This document shows, piece by piece, positions 38,552 to 47,320 of a stretch of DNA of 64,000 nt. Origin of the DNA: CBDBJQ01 sp965206405 (GTDB taxonomy: Bacteria; Pseudomonadota; Alphaproteobacteria; UBA8366); NCBI GenBank assembly GCA_965206405.1, contig CBDBJQ010000006.1, positions 2,604,001-2,668,000 on the forward strand, written 5' to 3'. The notes beneath the pieces are model-generated. The model did not search any database. It was not told the origin of the DNA and saw only the letters and a list, made by a program, of their open reading frames with translations. The position numbers were made by a program, and so were the translations under genes. Numbering within the stretch: position 1 is the stretch's first letter; every line of letters starts with the position of its first letter.

Positions 38552-38776
38552 TCAGGCGCCGCGGCGGATGACGTAAATAAATACCTCGCCTTCCTGGGCG
38601 TTCTCGACCAGCTCGTGCGAACTCGTGTTGCACAGATGCTGGAAGTCGATGAGCGAGGCCGGATCGGTAGCGTGGACCGTGAGCAGATCGCCCGGTGCCA
38701 GGTTACGGAGCGCACGCCGGGCCTTGAGGACCGGCAACGGGCAGTTGAGACCCTTGGTGTCGAGAATCTGGCTCAT
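38552..38776 (-). CDS. tusA: TusA family sulfurtransferase
   Basis: A 74-residue protein with the TusA signature: CPLPVLKARRAL (Cys-Pro-x-Pro, the sulfur-carrying cysteine at about residue 12) and the beta-strand GDLLTVHATDP. TusA-like proteins relay persulfide sulfur to tRNA thiolation or sulfur oxidation enzymes. ATG at 38776 matches the family start. It stands alone; no DsrE or TusBCD genes are near. Confidence 0.9.
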   Translation of the reverse strand: MSQILDTKGLNCPLPVLKARRALRNLAPGDLLTVHATDPASLIDFQHLCNTSSHELVENAQEGEVFIYVIRRGA

Positions 38777-38897
38777 TCGGATATACCCGGTCGCAACAGG
38801 CCTGCCCGCAACGGGATAGGGAAAACAGAAAATCCGCGCCAGCCTCAGCACCGACGCTCAGCGATGCACCATGCTTGTGGGCCGGGGCGCGGTCAAG

Positions 38898-38938
38898 ACT
38901 CAGGCCCCGCAAACTCAGGCCCCGCAAACTCAGGTTCC
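38898..38938. repeat. 15-bp tandem repeat upstream of msrA
   Basis: Two exact units of ACTCAGGCCCCGCAA and a third partial unit lie between tusA and msrA. Confidence 0.9.
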
Positions 38939-39042
38939 TCAACAGCCCTTGCGCCGGAAGCACAACAGGTCGATCCTAGGCGAGAGGCGCCCCGGAACAG
39001 GATGACGGCGTCGGCGCCGCGCAATGACAGAGGGAAACCGTT

Positions 39043-39705
39043 ATGCTGTCTTTTCTCAACCCCGATCCGGTGATGCCGAAACCCGGCGAGGTCCTGGCCG
39101 GGCGCGATTCGGAAATGCCGATAGAAAACCGCCATTTCGTCAGCGGTAACCCGTTGAAGCCGCCCTTCCCCGAAGGTATGCAACAGGCGCTGTTCGCGAT
39201 GGGCTGTTTCTGGGGTGCCGAGCGAATCTTCTGGCAGATTGAGGGAGTCTGGTCGACGGCCGTCGGCTACATAGCCGGAAGCACGCCGAACCCGACCTAT
39301 CAGGAGGTCTGCAGCGGCCTGACCGGCCACACCGAAGCGTTGTTGGTGGTGTTCGACCCTCGGTCGGTCAGCTACGAGGCCTTGCTGAGGCGATTCTGGG
39401 AAGGCCACGATCCGACCCAGGGCATGCGCCAGGGCAACGATGTCGGTACCCAGTACCGCTCCGGAATCTACCCCTGCTCAGAGGCTCAGATGGCGATCGC
39501 CACGGCATCTCGGGACGCCTATCAGGCGGCTCTCCAAAAGGCTGGGCTGGAAGACATCACCACTGAGATCGTCGAGGCTCCGGCCTTCTACTATGCCGAG
39601 AGCTACCATCAGCAATACCTGGCCAAGATCCCTGACGGCTATTGCGGTATCGGTGGCACCGGCGTGTCCTGCCCGACTGCCATATCCGAGAACGCCTTAG
39701 CATGA
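39043..39705 (+). CDS. msrA: peptide methionine sulfoxide reductase MsrA
   Basis: MsrA reduces methionine-S-sulfoxide in proteins using thioredoxin. The catalytic Cys55 is in GCFWGAE; TGHTEALLVVFDP and YRSGIYPCSEAQ follow as in the family. The C-terminal GTGVSCP holds a resolving cysteine near residue 210. Length is 220 residues with an N-terminal extension typical of longer MsrA forms. A GGGAAA ribosome-like site precedes ATG 39043. Confidence 0.96.
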   Translation: MLSFLNPDPVMPKPGEVLAGRDSEMPIENRHFVSGNPLKPPFPEGMQQALFAMGCFWGAERIFWQIEGVWSTAVGYIAGSTPNPTYQEVCSGLTGHTEALLVVFDPRSVSYEALLRRFWEGHDPTQGMRQGNDVGTQYRSGIYPCSEAQMAIATASRDAYQAALQKAGLEDITTEIVEAPAFYYAESYHQQYLAKIPDGYCGIGGTGVSCPTAISENALA

Positions 39706-39809
39706 ATTCCGACATAGATCACGGCATGGCGCATCCGCCATCCGACAGTGCCGCCAGGAGTGTTGCCGGGTGAGGCCAGCAATGCTGGCAAGCTACGAGA
39801 GCGGGCGGT

Positions 39810-40673
39810 TCAGGCGGCAGCCGAGTCGACGCTGTCGGTGAGAAATCCCTCCACCGCGTCGGTGAAAACGTCGTTTTTGTCCCCGGCCACCATGTGCCCG
39901 GCACCGGCGACGTCGACAAATGCCGCATGCGGGACGAGATCGAGAAACTCCCGAACGCCTTCCGGGCTGACCACGTCGCTGCCGCCGCCGCGGATCAGCA
40001 GGGTCGGCAAGCCGAGATTCTGCGCGGCATTGTGAAGCCGGTTCCGCCGGCCTGAATCGGCCCAGTCCTGGCGATTGAGGAACTTCGGATCCCAGTGCCA
40101 ATACCAGCGCCCGTCCTCCTTGTAGCGGAGGTTTTTTTTCAGCCCTTCGATATCTTTCGGACGCGACCGGTGCTGGCGGTAGACGGCGACGGCATCAGCC
40201 GCATCCTCGACGCTCGCAAAACCGTCAAGATTGGCGCGCATGAATTGCCGGATCCGCGCCACTCCTTCCTTTTCGGTCCGCGGGGCGATATCGACCAGGA
40301 TCAACGCCCGGCTGGACGCCTCCAGCCCCTCGCCGATGCCGACCAGCCCGGTGCGGCCACCGAGGGAAGCGCCGACCACCGCCGTCTTGCGACCGATCTG
40401 CTCGAGTATGCAGCAGAAATCCGCGACATAGTCGTCGAGATCGTAGTTGCCCTCTTTCGACCATCCGCTTTCGCCGTGCCCGCGCCCGTCGACGGTGATC
40501 GTGTGCCAGCCGCGCATTGCCAGCCGGCGCGCGGCCCCGCCCCAGGAATGCCGGGTCTGACCGCCGCCATGCATGAACAGCACCGGATCCCGGTTCGGGT
40601 CGCCCCAGCAATCGGCAACGAGAGGGAACCCCTCGGCCGAAGTGAACGTTATCCGTTCGGTCTGCTCCGTCAT
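39810..40673 (-). CDS. alpha/beta hydrolase
   Basis: The 287-residue protein has the alpha/beta-hydrolase fold: the oxyanion motif FMHGGGQTRHSW near 34, nucleophile Ser103 in GASLGGR, acid in the RGGGSDVVSP turn, and the catalytic His in GAGHMVAGD near 265. Likely an esterase, lactonase or peroxidase-type hydrolase of unknown substrate. It lies 11 bases from the SDR stop on the same strand and is probably cotranscribed with it. Confidence 0.87.
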   Translation of the reverse strand: MTEQTERITFTSAEGFPLVADCWGDPNRDPVLFMHGGGQTRHSWGGAARRLAMRGWHTITVDGRGHGESGWSKEGNYDLDDYVADFCCILEQIGRKTAVVGASLGGRTGLVGIGEGLEASSRALILVDIAPRTEKEGVARIRQFMRANLDGFASVEDAADAVAVYRQHRSRPKDIEGLKKNLRYKEDGRWYWHWDPKFLNRQDWADSGRRNRLHNAAQNLGLPTLLIRGGGSDVVSPEGVREFLDLVPHAAFVDVAGAGHMVAGDKNDVFTDAVEGFLTDSVDSAAA

Positions 40674-40684
40674 ATCCCGGCGCC

Positions 40685-41464
40685 TCAGGTACCGCTCATG
40701 AAGCCGCCATCGATCACCAGCTCCGAGCCATTGACGTAGCGGCTCTCAGCGGAGGCGAGGAACAGCGCCGCGTGGGCGATGTCGTCAACGAGGCCAAGAT
40801 CGCCGAGCGGAATAGCGCGTTTACGGGCGTCGGCGACCTTCTCAGCATCGTCCCCAAAGACCCCAATCACCTCCTCGCCAAGCGGCGTGCGCACCAGCCC
40901 CGGATGAATCGAATTGCACCGGATACCATAGTTGTTGCGGCCGCAATGCGCCGCCACCGATTTGGTCAACTGGCGAACCGCTCCCTTGCTGGCGCCGTAG
41001 GCGGTCAGGTCCGGCGTGCCGCGCAGTGCGGCGATCGAGGACACGTTGATGATCGAGCCACCGCCATCCTTGGCCATCGCGGAGATCACGGCCCGGCAGC
41101 CGAGAAACACACCGTCGCTGTTAATCGAGTTGACGTAGCGCCACTCCTCAAGAGTGAGCTTCTCGATATCCTGCGAGGCGCCGCTGCCCCAGACCCCAGC
41201 GTTGTTCATCAGCACATCGAGACGTCCGTGGATGCTTATCGTGTCGTCGACGGCCCGTTTCCAATCTTCCTCCACGGTGACGTCGTGCGACATGAAGGTC
41301 GCCAGGTTGCCGATTTCCCGCGCTACCCGGGCGCCCTCGTCACCGTTGCGGTCGGTCAGCACCACCCGGGCGCCCTCGTTGGTGAACAAACGGGCCGTCG
41401 CCTCGCCAAAACCCGAGGCGCCACCGGTCACCAGCGCCACCTTGTCGTCCAGTCGTCCCATCAT
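40685..41464 (-). CDS. short-chain dehydrogenase/reductase (SDR)
   Basis: A classical SDR: the NAD(P) motif VTGGASGFGEA near residue 14, NNAG near 88, and catalytic Ser, Tyr and Lys in NVSSIAALRGTPDLTAYGASKGA near 140-160. Asp36 (LTDRNGD) after the second strand favours NAD. The tail VIDGGFM is typical. It oxidises or reduces an alcohol or ketone. Two ATG codons (41464 and 41461) are possible. It forms a minus-strand set with the hydrolase and the oxaloacetate decarboxylase-like gene. Confidence 0.9.
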   Translation of the reverse strand: MMGRLDDKVALVTGGASGFGEATARLFTNEGARVVLTDRNGDEGARVAREIGNLATFMSHDVTVEEDWKRAVDDTISIHGRLDVLMNNAGVWGSGASQDIEKLTLEEWRYVNSINSDGVFLGCRAVISAMAKDGGGSIINVSSIAALRGTPDLTAYGASKGAVRQLTKSVAAHCGRNNYGIRCNSIHPGLVRTPLGEEVIGVFGDDAEKVADARKRAIPLGDLGLVDDIAHAALFLASAESRYVNGSELVIDGGFMSGT

Positions 41465-41507
41465 CCCTCTCCTGTTTCCGATTCCGCTCCAGTTCTCGGG
41501 CAGCGTC

Positions 41508-42371
41508 TCAACCGCCGAGATAATCCCGGATCCAGCGGTCGTAATCCTCGCTACGCGTCACCTGGCGCATCAGCTCCGGCGACGCCACCGCATCGATCTC
41601 GTCAGCCGGGGTCCCTTCCCGGAGTGCCTTCAGCGTATCGTGCACGGCGTGGATGGCGGCGAAAAACGGCTTGTGGGTCTGCAGGGCAACCCGCACGCCA
41701 CGCTCGGCCAGCGCATCGAGGTCGGAAAGGCCTGGCCCGGTACCGCCGAGAACGATCGGAACACCGATTTCCGGCACTATCGCATCAAGGTCATCGCGTG
41801 AGGATACGCCAACCAGGAAAATCATGTCGGCGCCGGCAGCCTCGTAGGCCTTGGCTCGGGCGATGCAATCCTCGATGTCGGTGACGGCTGCCGCACTCGT
41901 GCGTCCGGCGATCACCAGGCGCGCATCCCGGCGCGCATCGCAGGCGGCACGGACCTTGCCGACTCCCTCCTCCATGGACAGAAGCCGGGGCTTTCCCGCA
42001 GCACCGAAAGATGTCAGCAGCTCGGTGTCCTCGATGGAAAGGGCGACGACGCCGGCGTTTTCGAGTTCCTCGACAGTGCGCCTGACGTTGAGGGCGTTAC
42101 CGTAGCCGTGATCGGCATCGACGAGCAGTGCCAGATCCCCGGCCCGGCAGATGCGGTGTGCCTGACCGGCGAATTCCGGCAGGGTAAGGACGATCAGGTC
42201 GGGTGCGCCGAGGACCGTCATCGACGCCACCGATCCCGCAAACATGCCGACCTCGAAACCGAGATCCTCGGCGATCCGGGCCGAGATCGGGTCGAACACG
42301 GATCCAGGATGGACGCATCGGTCGCCCTCTATCAGTGTGCGAAATCGCTCGCGGCGTGCACTCCATCGCAT
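41508..42371 (-). CDS. oxaloacetate decarboxylase of the isocitrate lyase/PEP mutase family
   Basis: This 287-residue protein matches the PA4872-type oxaloacetate decarboxylase: CVHPGSVFDPISARIAEDLG at the N-terminus, VDADHGYGNALNV with the Mg-binding aspartates near 85, IEDTELL near 115, and GRTSA near 155. It decarboxylates oxaloacetate to pyruvate without biotin. ATG at 42371 with GGGGGA upstream is chosen; a longer reading runs through an 11-bp repeat array and has no similarity. The array sits in its leader. Confidence 0.88.
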   Translation of the reverse strand: MRWSARRERFRTLIEGDRCVHPGSVFDPISARIAEDLGFEVGMFAGSVASMTVLGAPDLIVLTLPEFAGQAHRICRAGDLALLVDADHGYGNALNVRRTVEELENAGVVALSIEDTELLTSFGAAGKPRLLSMEEGVGKVRAACDARRDARLVIAGRTSAAAVTDIEDCIARAKAYEAAGADMIFLVGVSSRDDLDAIVPEIGVPIVLGGTGPGLSDLDALAERGVRVALQTHKPFFAAIHAVHDTLKALREGTPADEIDAVASPELMRQVTRSEDYDRWIRDYLGG

Positions 42372-42379
42372 CGAACGTC

Positions 42380-42451
42380 CCCCCGTAAAACCCCCGTAAA
42401 ACCCCCGTAAAACCCCAGTAAAACCGCTGTAAAGCCCCTGTAAAGCCCCTG
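42380..42451. repeat. 11-bp tandem array in the leader of the oxaloacetate decarboxylase gene
   Basis: Six units of CCCCCGTAAAA (the last three diverged to CCCCTGTAAAG-like forms) plus a partial, ending 8 bases before the start codon. Confidence 0.93.
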
Positions 42452-42688
42452 CGCGCCTCAGATACCGGTGGGATACCGGGCCCGACATCGGAGATTCCAC
42501 CCCGGAGCCTTCCAGGGGAGACCATATCGCTGGCAGTGATAGTGAACCGACAGGGCGGATTTTCCAGCGGAACCACGGTGAAATCGCGACAAAATCGCCG
42601 CACCCCCGGCCATAAAGCAGCCATGAAGCGGCCATGAAGCGGTCCGGCGTGCTTGATTTGGCAGCAGGCCTGACGCACGATTGCAGGC

Positions 42689-43258
42689 ATGACAATGCCT
42701 TCCAAGCCAGCCGACCTCTCCGGCCTCATTGCCGGCGGCAGCGCCCCCCGCCCGGATCCGAGCGCGGCAGCGGCCGACGAGGATTGTGGTGATTTCGGCA
42801 TTCGCATCGCGCGCGACGGGACCTGGTTCTACCAGGGATCCCCGATCGGCCGGAAGCCGCTGGTCAAGCTGTTCTCCACTGTCCTCCGCTGCGACGAAAA
42901 CGGTGATTACTGGCTTATCACTCCGGTCGAAAAAGGCCGCATCGAGGTCGATGACGCGCCCTTCACTGCCGTCGAGGTCACCGCTTCGGGCTCCGGGCCG
43001 ACAGCAACGCTCACCTTCCGGACCAATCTCGACGACAACGTCACCGCCGGGCCCGACCATCCGCTGCGCGTAACCGTGGATCCGGAATCAGGCGAACCTT
43101 CGCCCTACGTTCTGGTGCGCGACAATCTCAAGGCCCTGATCGCGCGCCCGGTCTTCTACGAACTGGTGGAGATGGCAGAGGAGAGAATGGAAGCCGACGG
43201 AGCAACCCTCGGCGTCTGGAGCGACGGCACCTTTTTCCCGCTCGGCCGGCCGGATTAG
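42689..43258 (+). CDS. DUF1285 domain-containing protein
   Basis: A 189-residue protein with a short disordered N-terminus followed by the DUF1285 domain: FGIRIARDGTWFYQGSPI near residue 38, KLFSTVLRCDENGDYWL near 60 and TPVEKGRIEVDDAPF. The function of the family is not established; its fold is described in proteobacteria next to Nudix and cca genes, as found here. The stop codon TAG lies in an exact 16-bp tandem duplication. Probably cotranscribed with the next three genes. Confidence 0.9.
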   Translation: MTMPSKPADLSGLIAGGSAPRPDPSAAAADEDCGDFGIRIARDGTWFYQGSPIGRKPLVKLFSTVLRCDENGDYWLITPVEKGRIEVDDAPFTAVEVTASGSGPTATLTFRTNLDDNVTAGPDHPLRVTVDPESGEPSPYVLVRDNLKALIARPVFYELVEMAEERMEADGATLGVWSDGTFFPLGRPD

Positions 43259-43281
43259 GTAAAGCCCGGATTAGGTAAAGC
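43250..43281. repeat. exact 16-bp tandem duplication spanning a stop codon
   Basis: CCGGATTAGGTAAAGC occurs twice back to back. The first copy contains the last codon and TAG stop of the DUF1285 gene; the second ends two bases before the next ATG. Confidence 0.97.
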
Positions 43282-43282
43282 T

Positions 43283-43945
43283 ATGGACTGCGCGCACGTC
43301 GCCGCCCGGATCTCCGCCCATCTTGTTGCCGCCGACGGTGCCGAGCATGACCCCGGTGTATATAGTTCTGGTGCGCATATCTCCGCCACGCACAATCCCG
43401 GCGCGCACGGAGACCACGACCTCAATCCGAGCATGCAGCCGGACCACCCGCTGACAGCTGCCGCAGTGCTGATCCCGGTGATCGATCGCCCCGGCGGCGC
43501 GACCGTCCTCCTGACCCGGCGCACCGACCATCTCAACCATCATGCCGGCCAGGTCAGCTTCCCGGGCGGGCGGCTCGAACCCGGCGATGCGGATCATGTG
43601 GCGGCAGCGCTTCGCGAAACCGAGGAGGAGATCGGCCTCACCCCGGACCGCATCGAGGTGATCGCATCGCTCAACGTCTACGTCACCCGCACCGGTTTCG
43701 AGGTCGTTCCCGTGATCGGCATCGTCACGCCGCCCTTCACGCTGCGGCCAAATCCTGCGGAAGTGGCCGAAGCGTTCGAGGTGCCGCTTGCCTTCCTGGT
43801 TGAGGTTTCCAACTACAAGCGTCACCATCGTTACTACAGGGGTGTGCGGCGCGAGTTCTACGCAATACCCTACAATGACCACTACATCTGGGGAGCGACA
43901 GCCGGCATGCTCGTCAATCTTTCAAAAATCCTGCGCCAGGCATGA
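43283..43945 (+). CDS. Nudix hydrolase, CoA pyrophosphatase type
   Basis: The Nudix box is present: SFPGGRLEPGD, then RETEEEIGL, around residues 92-115. Together with LTRRTDHLNHHAGQVSFPGG, the UPF0035-like CoA-pyrophosphatase signature, this points to NudL-type cleavage of CoA or oxidised CoA into 4-phosphopantetheine and 3',5'-ADP. The N-terminal 45 residues are variable and rich in Ala, His and Gly. The stop codon overlaps the next ATG (ATGA). Confidence 0.9.
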   Translation: MDCAHVAARISAHLVAADGAEHDPGVYSSGAHISATHNPGAHGDHDLNPSMQPDHPLTAAAVLIPVIDRPGGATVLLTRRTDHLNHHAGQVSFPGGRLEPGDADHVAAALRETEEEIGLTPDRIEVIASLNVYVTRTGFEVVPVIGIVTPPFTLRPNPAEVAEAFEVPLAFLVEVSNYKRHHRYYRGVRREFYAIPYNDHYIWGATAGMLVNLSKILRQA

Positions 43946-44226
43946 TCCGCAATCTCATCACCCTTCTGGTGCCCTTCGTTGCGCCCTTCGTGCTGTATGC
44001 GGTCTGGAATTTCGTCGTCCAGCGCCACGAGGAGGAGGGTCACCCGTTGCGGGACCCACTGTCGCTGAAGGAGATCCCGTGGATCTGGCTCAGCGTCGCC
44101 GGATCCGCGCTCGCAGCCCTCGTGCTTGCTGCCAGCGCGCTGTTCTGGTCGATTGACCCGGAGGCGCAGTACAAGCCGCCGCACTTCGAGGACGGGCGCC
44201 GGGTCCCCGGGCGTTTCGCCAACTGA
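43942..44226 (+). CDS. DUF6111 family small membrane protein
   Basis: A 94-residue protein with two membrane segments (residues 5-25 and 48-70) and a polar C-terminus that ends YKPPHFEDGRRVPGRF, characteristic of the alphaproteobacterial DUF6111 family. Function is unknown. It lies between the CoA pyrophosphatase and cca genes with overlapping or near-abutting ends, a conserved arrangement in this class. Confidence 0.85.
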   Translation: MIRNLITLLVPFVAPFVLYAVWNFVVQRHEEEGHPLRDPLSLKEIPWIWLSVAGSALAALVLAASALFWSIDPEAQYKPPHFEDGRRVPGRFAN

Positions 44227-44234
44227 GACGGTCG

Positions 44235-45482
44235 GTGCCGGAGACGCCAAGCGGCACCTGGATACGCAACCCCGAGACCAGACGTCTGGTGGACGCGCTG
44301 CAACAGGCGGGTGGCCAGGTTCGCTTCGTCGGTGGCTGTGTGCGCGACGATTTGCTGGGGCAGCCGGTCGGTGACATCGACCTTGCAACCACGCTGCTGC
44401 CGGAAGTCGTGATGGCAGCCCTGGAAAAAGCCGGCATCAAGGTCGTGGCGACCGGCCTCCAGCACGGCACGGTTACAGCCGTCATCGACGAGAATTCCTG
44501 GGAGATCACCACGCTACGCCGGGACGTCGCCACTGATGGACGCCATGCCACGGTCAATTTCACCGAGGACTGGAAAGCTGATGCGGCCCGGCGCGATCTG
44601 ACCATCAACGCGATGTCGCGCGATCCCGATGGAGCGCTGCATGACTATTTCGACGGCAAAGGAGACCTCAAGGCCGGGCGGATCCGTTTCGTTGGTGACC
44701 CCTGGACACGAATCCGCGAGGACTACCTGCGTCTGCTACGCCTGTTCCGGATGCACGCCTATTTCGGCAGGGTGCCTCTTGATAAGAACATTCTCGAGGC
44801 TTGCCGCGATCTCGCCCCGGGCATGGCTCAACTCTCGGGTGAACGGGTGCGCACCGAGCTGTTCCGCCTGCTTGCAGCACCCAGGCCCATCAACGCCGTC
44901 CGGCAAATGACCGAAAGCGGCGTCATGGCGGAAACCCTGCCGGGTTTCGAGATCACACTTGAGCGGTTCACGAAATTGGTTCGGATCGCCGGCACCTCCA
45001 GATCCCGCTCCACCCGGATTAATGATGCCGCCCGCGACCCGCTGCTCAGGTTTGCTACGCTTGCAATCTCGGGCGAGACAGACGCCGACAGGGCGGCCGA
45101 GCGGTTACGCCTCGCCAACCAGGAACAGAAGCGTCTACATGCGGCGGTATCCCTGTCGGCGCCGGCACCGGACAGCTTGCGGGCAACGCTCTATCGCCAT
45201 GGCCGCGAGGCGGTGCTCGATGGCATCCTCCTTGCCTGGGCCGCCGACGGCGGCAGTGGAAACTGGCGACAGCTGTTCCAGCGAGCGGCACGGTTGAAGA
45301 CTCCAACCCTGCCCGTCTCTTCGCGCGACGCCGCCGGCCGAGGCGTGGCGCCGGGGCCGGAGATGGGCGCGCTGCTTAAGGAAATCGAGGTCTGGTGGCT
45401 CAGCGGCAACTGCGTCGCCGGGCGGCGGGTGTGCCTTACCCGGCTGGACGCGCTGGTCCGCGATGCTGCGGCTCGCGACTAG
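44235..45482 (+). CDS. cca: CCA tRNA nucleotidyltransferase
   Basis: A class II nucleotidyltransferase that adds CCA to tRNA 3' ends. The head domain shows FVGGCVRDDLLG near residue 31 and the metal motif DIDLATT near 46, followed by RRD and INAMS (RRDLTINAMS) near 120 and the neck motif EDYLRLLRLFRMHAYF near 162. The start is GTG at 44235, 8 bases after the previous stop. It ends convergently with hemF: the two stop codons share the bases CTAG. Confidence 0.93.
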   Translation: MPETPSGTWIRNPETRRLVDALQQAGGQVRFVGGCVRDDLLGQPVGDIDLATTLLPEVVMAALEKAGIKVVATGLQHGTVTAVIDENSWEITTLRRDVATDGRHATVNFTEDWKADAARRDLTINAMSRDPDGALHDYFDGKGDLKAGRIRFVGDPWTRIREDYLRLLRLFRMHAYFGRVPLDKNILEACRDLAPGMAQLSGERVRTELFRLLAAPRPINAVRQMTESGVMAETLPGFEITLERFTKLVRIAGTSRSRSTRINDAARDPLLRFATLAISGETDADRAAERLRLANQEQKRLHAAVSLSAPAPDSLRATLYRHGREAVLDGILLAWAADGGSGNWRQLFQRAARLKTPTLPVSSRDAAGRGVAPGPEMGALLKEIEVWWLSGNCVAGRRVCLTRLDALVRDAAARD

Positions 45483-46366
45483 GGCCAGTGCACCTCTGGG
45501 GGAAGCGACATGAGCACGGCTTCAGGATTGCCGCCGGTCATCAGCCCGAACCTGGTGCCGCGGTCGTAGAGCAGATTGAACTCAACGTAGCGTCCGCGGC
45601 ACACCAGCTGGTGCTTTCGCTCCTCTTCGGTCCAGACCCGGTCCATGCGCTCGGCGATGATCTCGGGATAGACCGCAAGAAACGCCTCGCCGATGTCGCG
45701 GATAAAGGCAAAGGCCGGAACGGCGCCATCATCTGGCTGGTCGTCCAGATAATCGAAGAAGACACCGCCGACACCGCGCGGCTCACCCCGGTGGCGGATG
45801 AAGAAATATTCGTCGCACCATTCACTGAACTTGTCGTAATAGGCTGGATCGTGGCGGTCACAGGCCTTCTTCAAGCTGGCGTGAAACGCCTGTTTGGCTG
45901 CCTCGTCGGGATAGGTCGGGGTCAAATCGGCGCCGCCACCAAACCAGCCTCGGGTCGTCCGCACCCGGCGGGTGTTCATGTGTACCGCGGGCACGAAGGG
46001 AGACTGCATGTGAGCAACGACCGAGATGCCGCTGGCCCAGAAGCGGGGATCCTCCGCAGCGCCGGGAATTTCGGCGCGGAAGCCTTCCTGGAATTCACCC
46101 CAGACCGTGGACAGGTTGACGCCCACCTTCTCGAATACCCGCCCGCGCATCGTTGCCATGACGCCACCGCCACCGCCGGAACGTTGCCATTCGCGACGGG
46201 TAAAACGGCCTGGCGGGCGGTCCGAAAGCGGTCCCGAGGCGGCATCCTCGATCGCTTCAAAAGCCCCACAAATGCGATCGCGCAGAGCGGCAAACCACTC
46301 TCCGGCCACAGCTTCCGCATCTCCCGTCATATCCTCGGGGCCTCGCCCGTTTTCTGAATTCGTCAT
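45479..46366 (-). CDS. hemF: oxygen-dependent coproporphyrinogen III oxidase
   Basis: HemF converts coproporphyrinogen III to protoporphyrinogen IX with O2 in heme synthesis. The 295-residue protein shows GGGGGVMATMRG near 65, FEKVGVN, HMNTRRV, WFGGGADLTP near 135 and the C-terminal GRYVEFNLLYDRGTRFGL. ATG at 46366 gives the family start; a longer reading has no similarity. The enzyme implies aerobic life. It overlaps cca by four bases at the 3' end. Confidence 0.96.
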   Translation of the reverse strand: MTNSENGRGPEDMTGDAEAVAGEWFAALRDRICGAFEAIEDAASGPLSDRPPGRFTRREWQRSGGGGGVMATMRGRVFEKVGVNLSTVWGEFQEGFRAEIPGAAEDPRFWASGISVVAHMQSPFVPAVHMNTRRVRTTRGWFGGGADLTPTYPDEAAKQAFHASLKKACDRHDPAYYDKFSEWCDEYFFIRHRGEPRGVGGVFFDYLDDQPDDGAVPAFAFIRDIGEAFLAVYPEIIAERMDRVWTEEERKHQLVCRGRYVEFNLLYDRGTRFGLMTGGNPEAVLMSLPPEVHWP

Positions 46367-46628
46367 TGTTCTACGGCGATCCGAGTGAAGGTTTGGGCAG
46401 AGATTTCGGCGGGGGCTGCAGCATGGGCGACGCAGGCGCATCTGATCCCGCCTGCCCCTTCGCTTGCGTTTTCACTAACAACACAGTATGCAGTGTCCCC
46501 GTCAAGATACCGCGCAATCGAAATTGAGCGGTAAAGATGCGGATCGTCGATATTTCGGCGACCGGCCTACACGATACGGCTCCGACGTTCTTCTGACTCG
46601 CCGGACCCTGAAAGACAAAGGAAGTAAT

Positions 46629-46847
46629 ATGCCAAACGGCGTCGTCAAATGGTTCAATCCCACCAAGCGGTTCGGATTTATTGAGCGCAACGGAAACGGA
46701 GACGAAAAGGATATTTTCGTACACATTACAGCCGTCGAAGAGGCTGGGCTCGGCACTCTGGTCGAGGGACAACATTTGGAATTTGACATCTCGACCGACG
46801 CACAAGGCAAGATGTCGGCAATCAACCTGAAATCTTCCGACGGTTAA
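46629..46847 (+). CDS. cold-shock domain protein (CspA-like)
   Basis: A 72-residue single cold-shock domain that binds single-stranded RNA or DNA: the N-terminal GVVKWFNPTKRFGFIE with RNP1 and DIFVH as RNP2. The usual KGFGFI is KRFGFI here, an uncommon change. ATG at 46629 has an AAGGAAG site; the reading is open further upstream but without similarity. A strong GC hairpin follows the gene. Confidence 0.93.
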   Translation: MPNGVVKWFNPTKRFGFIERNGNGDEKDIFVHITAVEEAGLGTLVEGQHLEFDISTDAQGKMSAINLKSSDG

Positions 46848-46856
46848 CGCCTGCCT

Positions 46857-46877
46857 GGGGCCCGAAATTCGGGCCCC
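46857..46877 (+). terminator. GC-rich hairpin after the cold-shock gene
   Basis: A perfect 9-bp stem GGGGCCCGA / TCGGGCCCC with a 3-base loop starts 9 bases after the stop. There is no U-tract, so it could stabilise the mRNA or help Rho-dependent ending instead of acting as an intrinsic terminator. Confidence 0.55.
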
Positions 46878-47320
46878 GGGATCCGGCCCCATACCCTGGG
46901 GCCTCCATACAATTCTGGCAACGACTTAGCCCGGCAACGGCTTGGATCCGGTTGCCGTGTTGTGAGTTGGCGCGCCGTTATCGGGAGCCATTACTGGCCA
47001 ACCGACAATGATCCGGCTGGACGATGATCCGGTTGGCTGGCGATGATGAGAAATCGCTCGCTTTTCGAATGCCCGATCGAGTGATCCCGAGAGCCTCGAT
47101 GGCGACCTCGGTCAGGGGCATTGCTTCATCCACAAGGGCTTTGCCACAGTCGGGAATATGCATTATACGACCCCTCGTCAGGCTGGTGCGCCGGCCTTTC
47201 TGTTTTTGAAAACGGGAACGCCCGGCGCACTGCCGGTATTCCCCGGGCGCACCCCTTCGACATACCGCCGGCGCCTCTGCGCGCCCCGAAACGTGGCAAC
47301 ATGCGAGGGACGACAAGGTT
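46878..47320. other. intergenic region upstream of petA
   Basis: No well-supported gene. It holds a short ATGATCCGG-type duplication near 47008-47035, a weak minus-strand small frame (listed separately) and the petA leader. Confidence 0.5.
46978..47163 (-). CDS. possible 61-residue small protein
   Basis: A minus-strand frame starts with ATG at 47163 eight bases after GAGGGG and reads MHIPDCGKALVDEAM, then PLTEVAIEALGITRSGI. The second stretch faintly recalls the helix-turn-helix of HigA-type regulators but the rest does not align. It may be a degenerate gene or chance. Confidence 0.3.
   Translation of the reverse strand: MHIPDCGKALVDEAMPLTEVAIEALGITRSGIRKASDFSSSPANRIIVQPDHCRLASNGSR

Noticed and set aside
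42380..42451. CRISPR-like repeat array
   Set aside because: Units are 11 bp and adjacent without spacers, and no cas gene is near.
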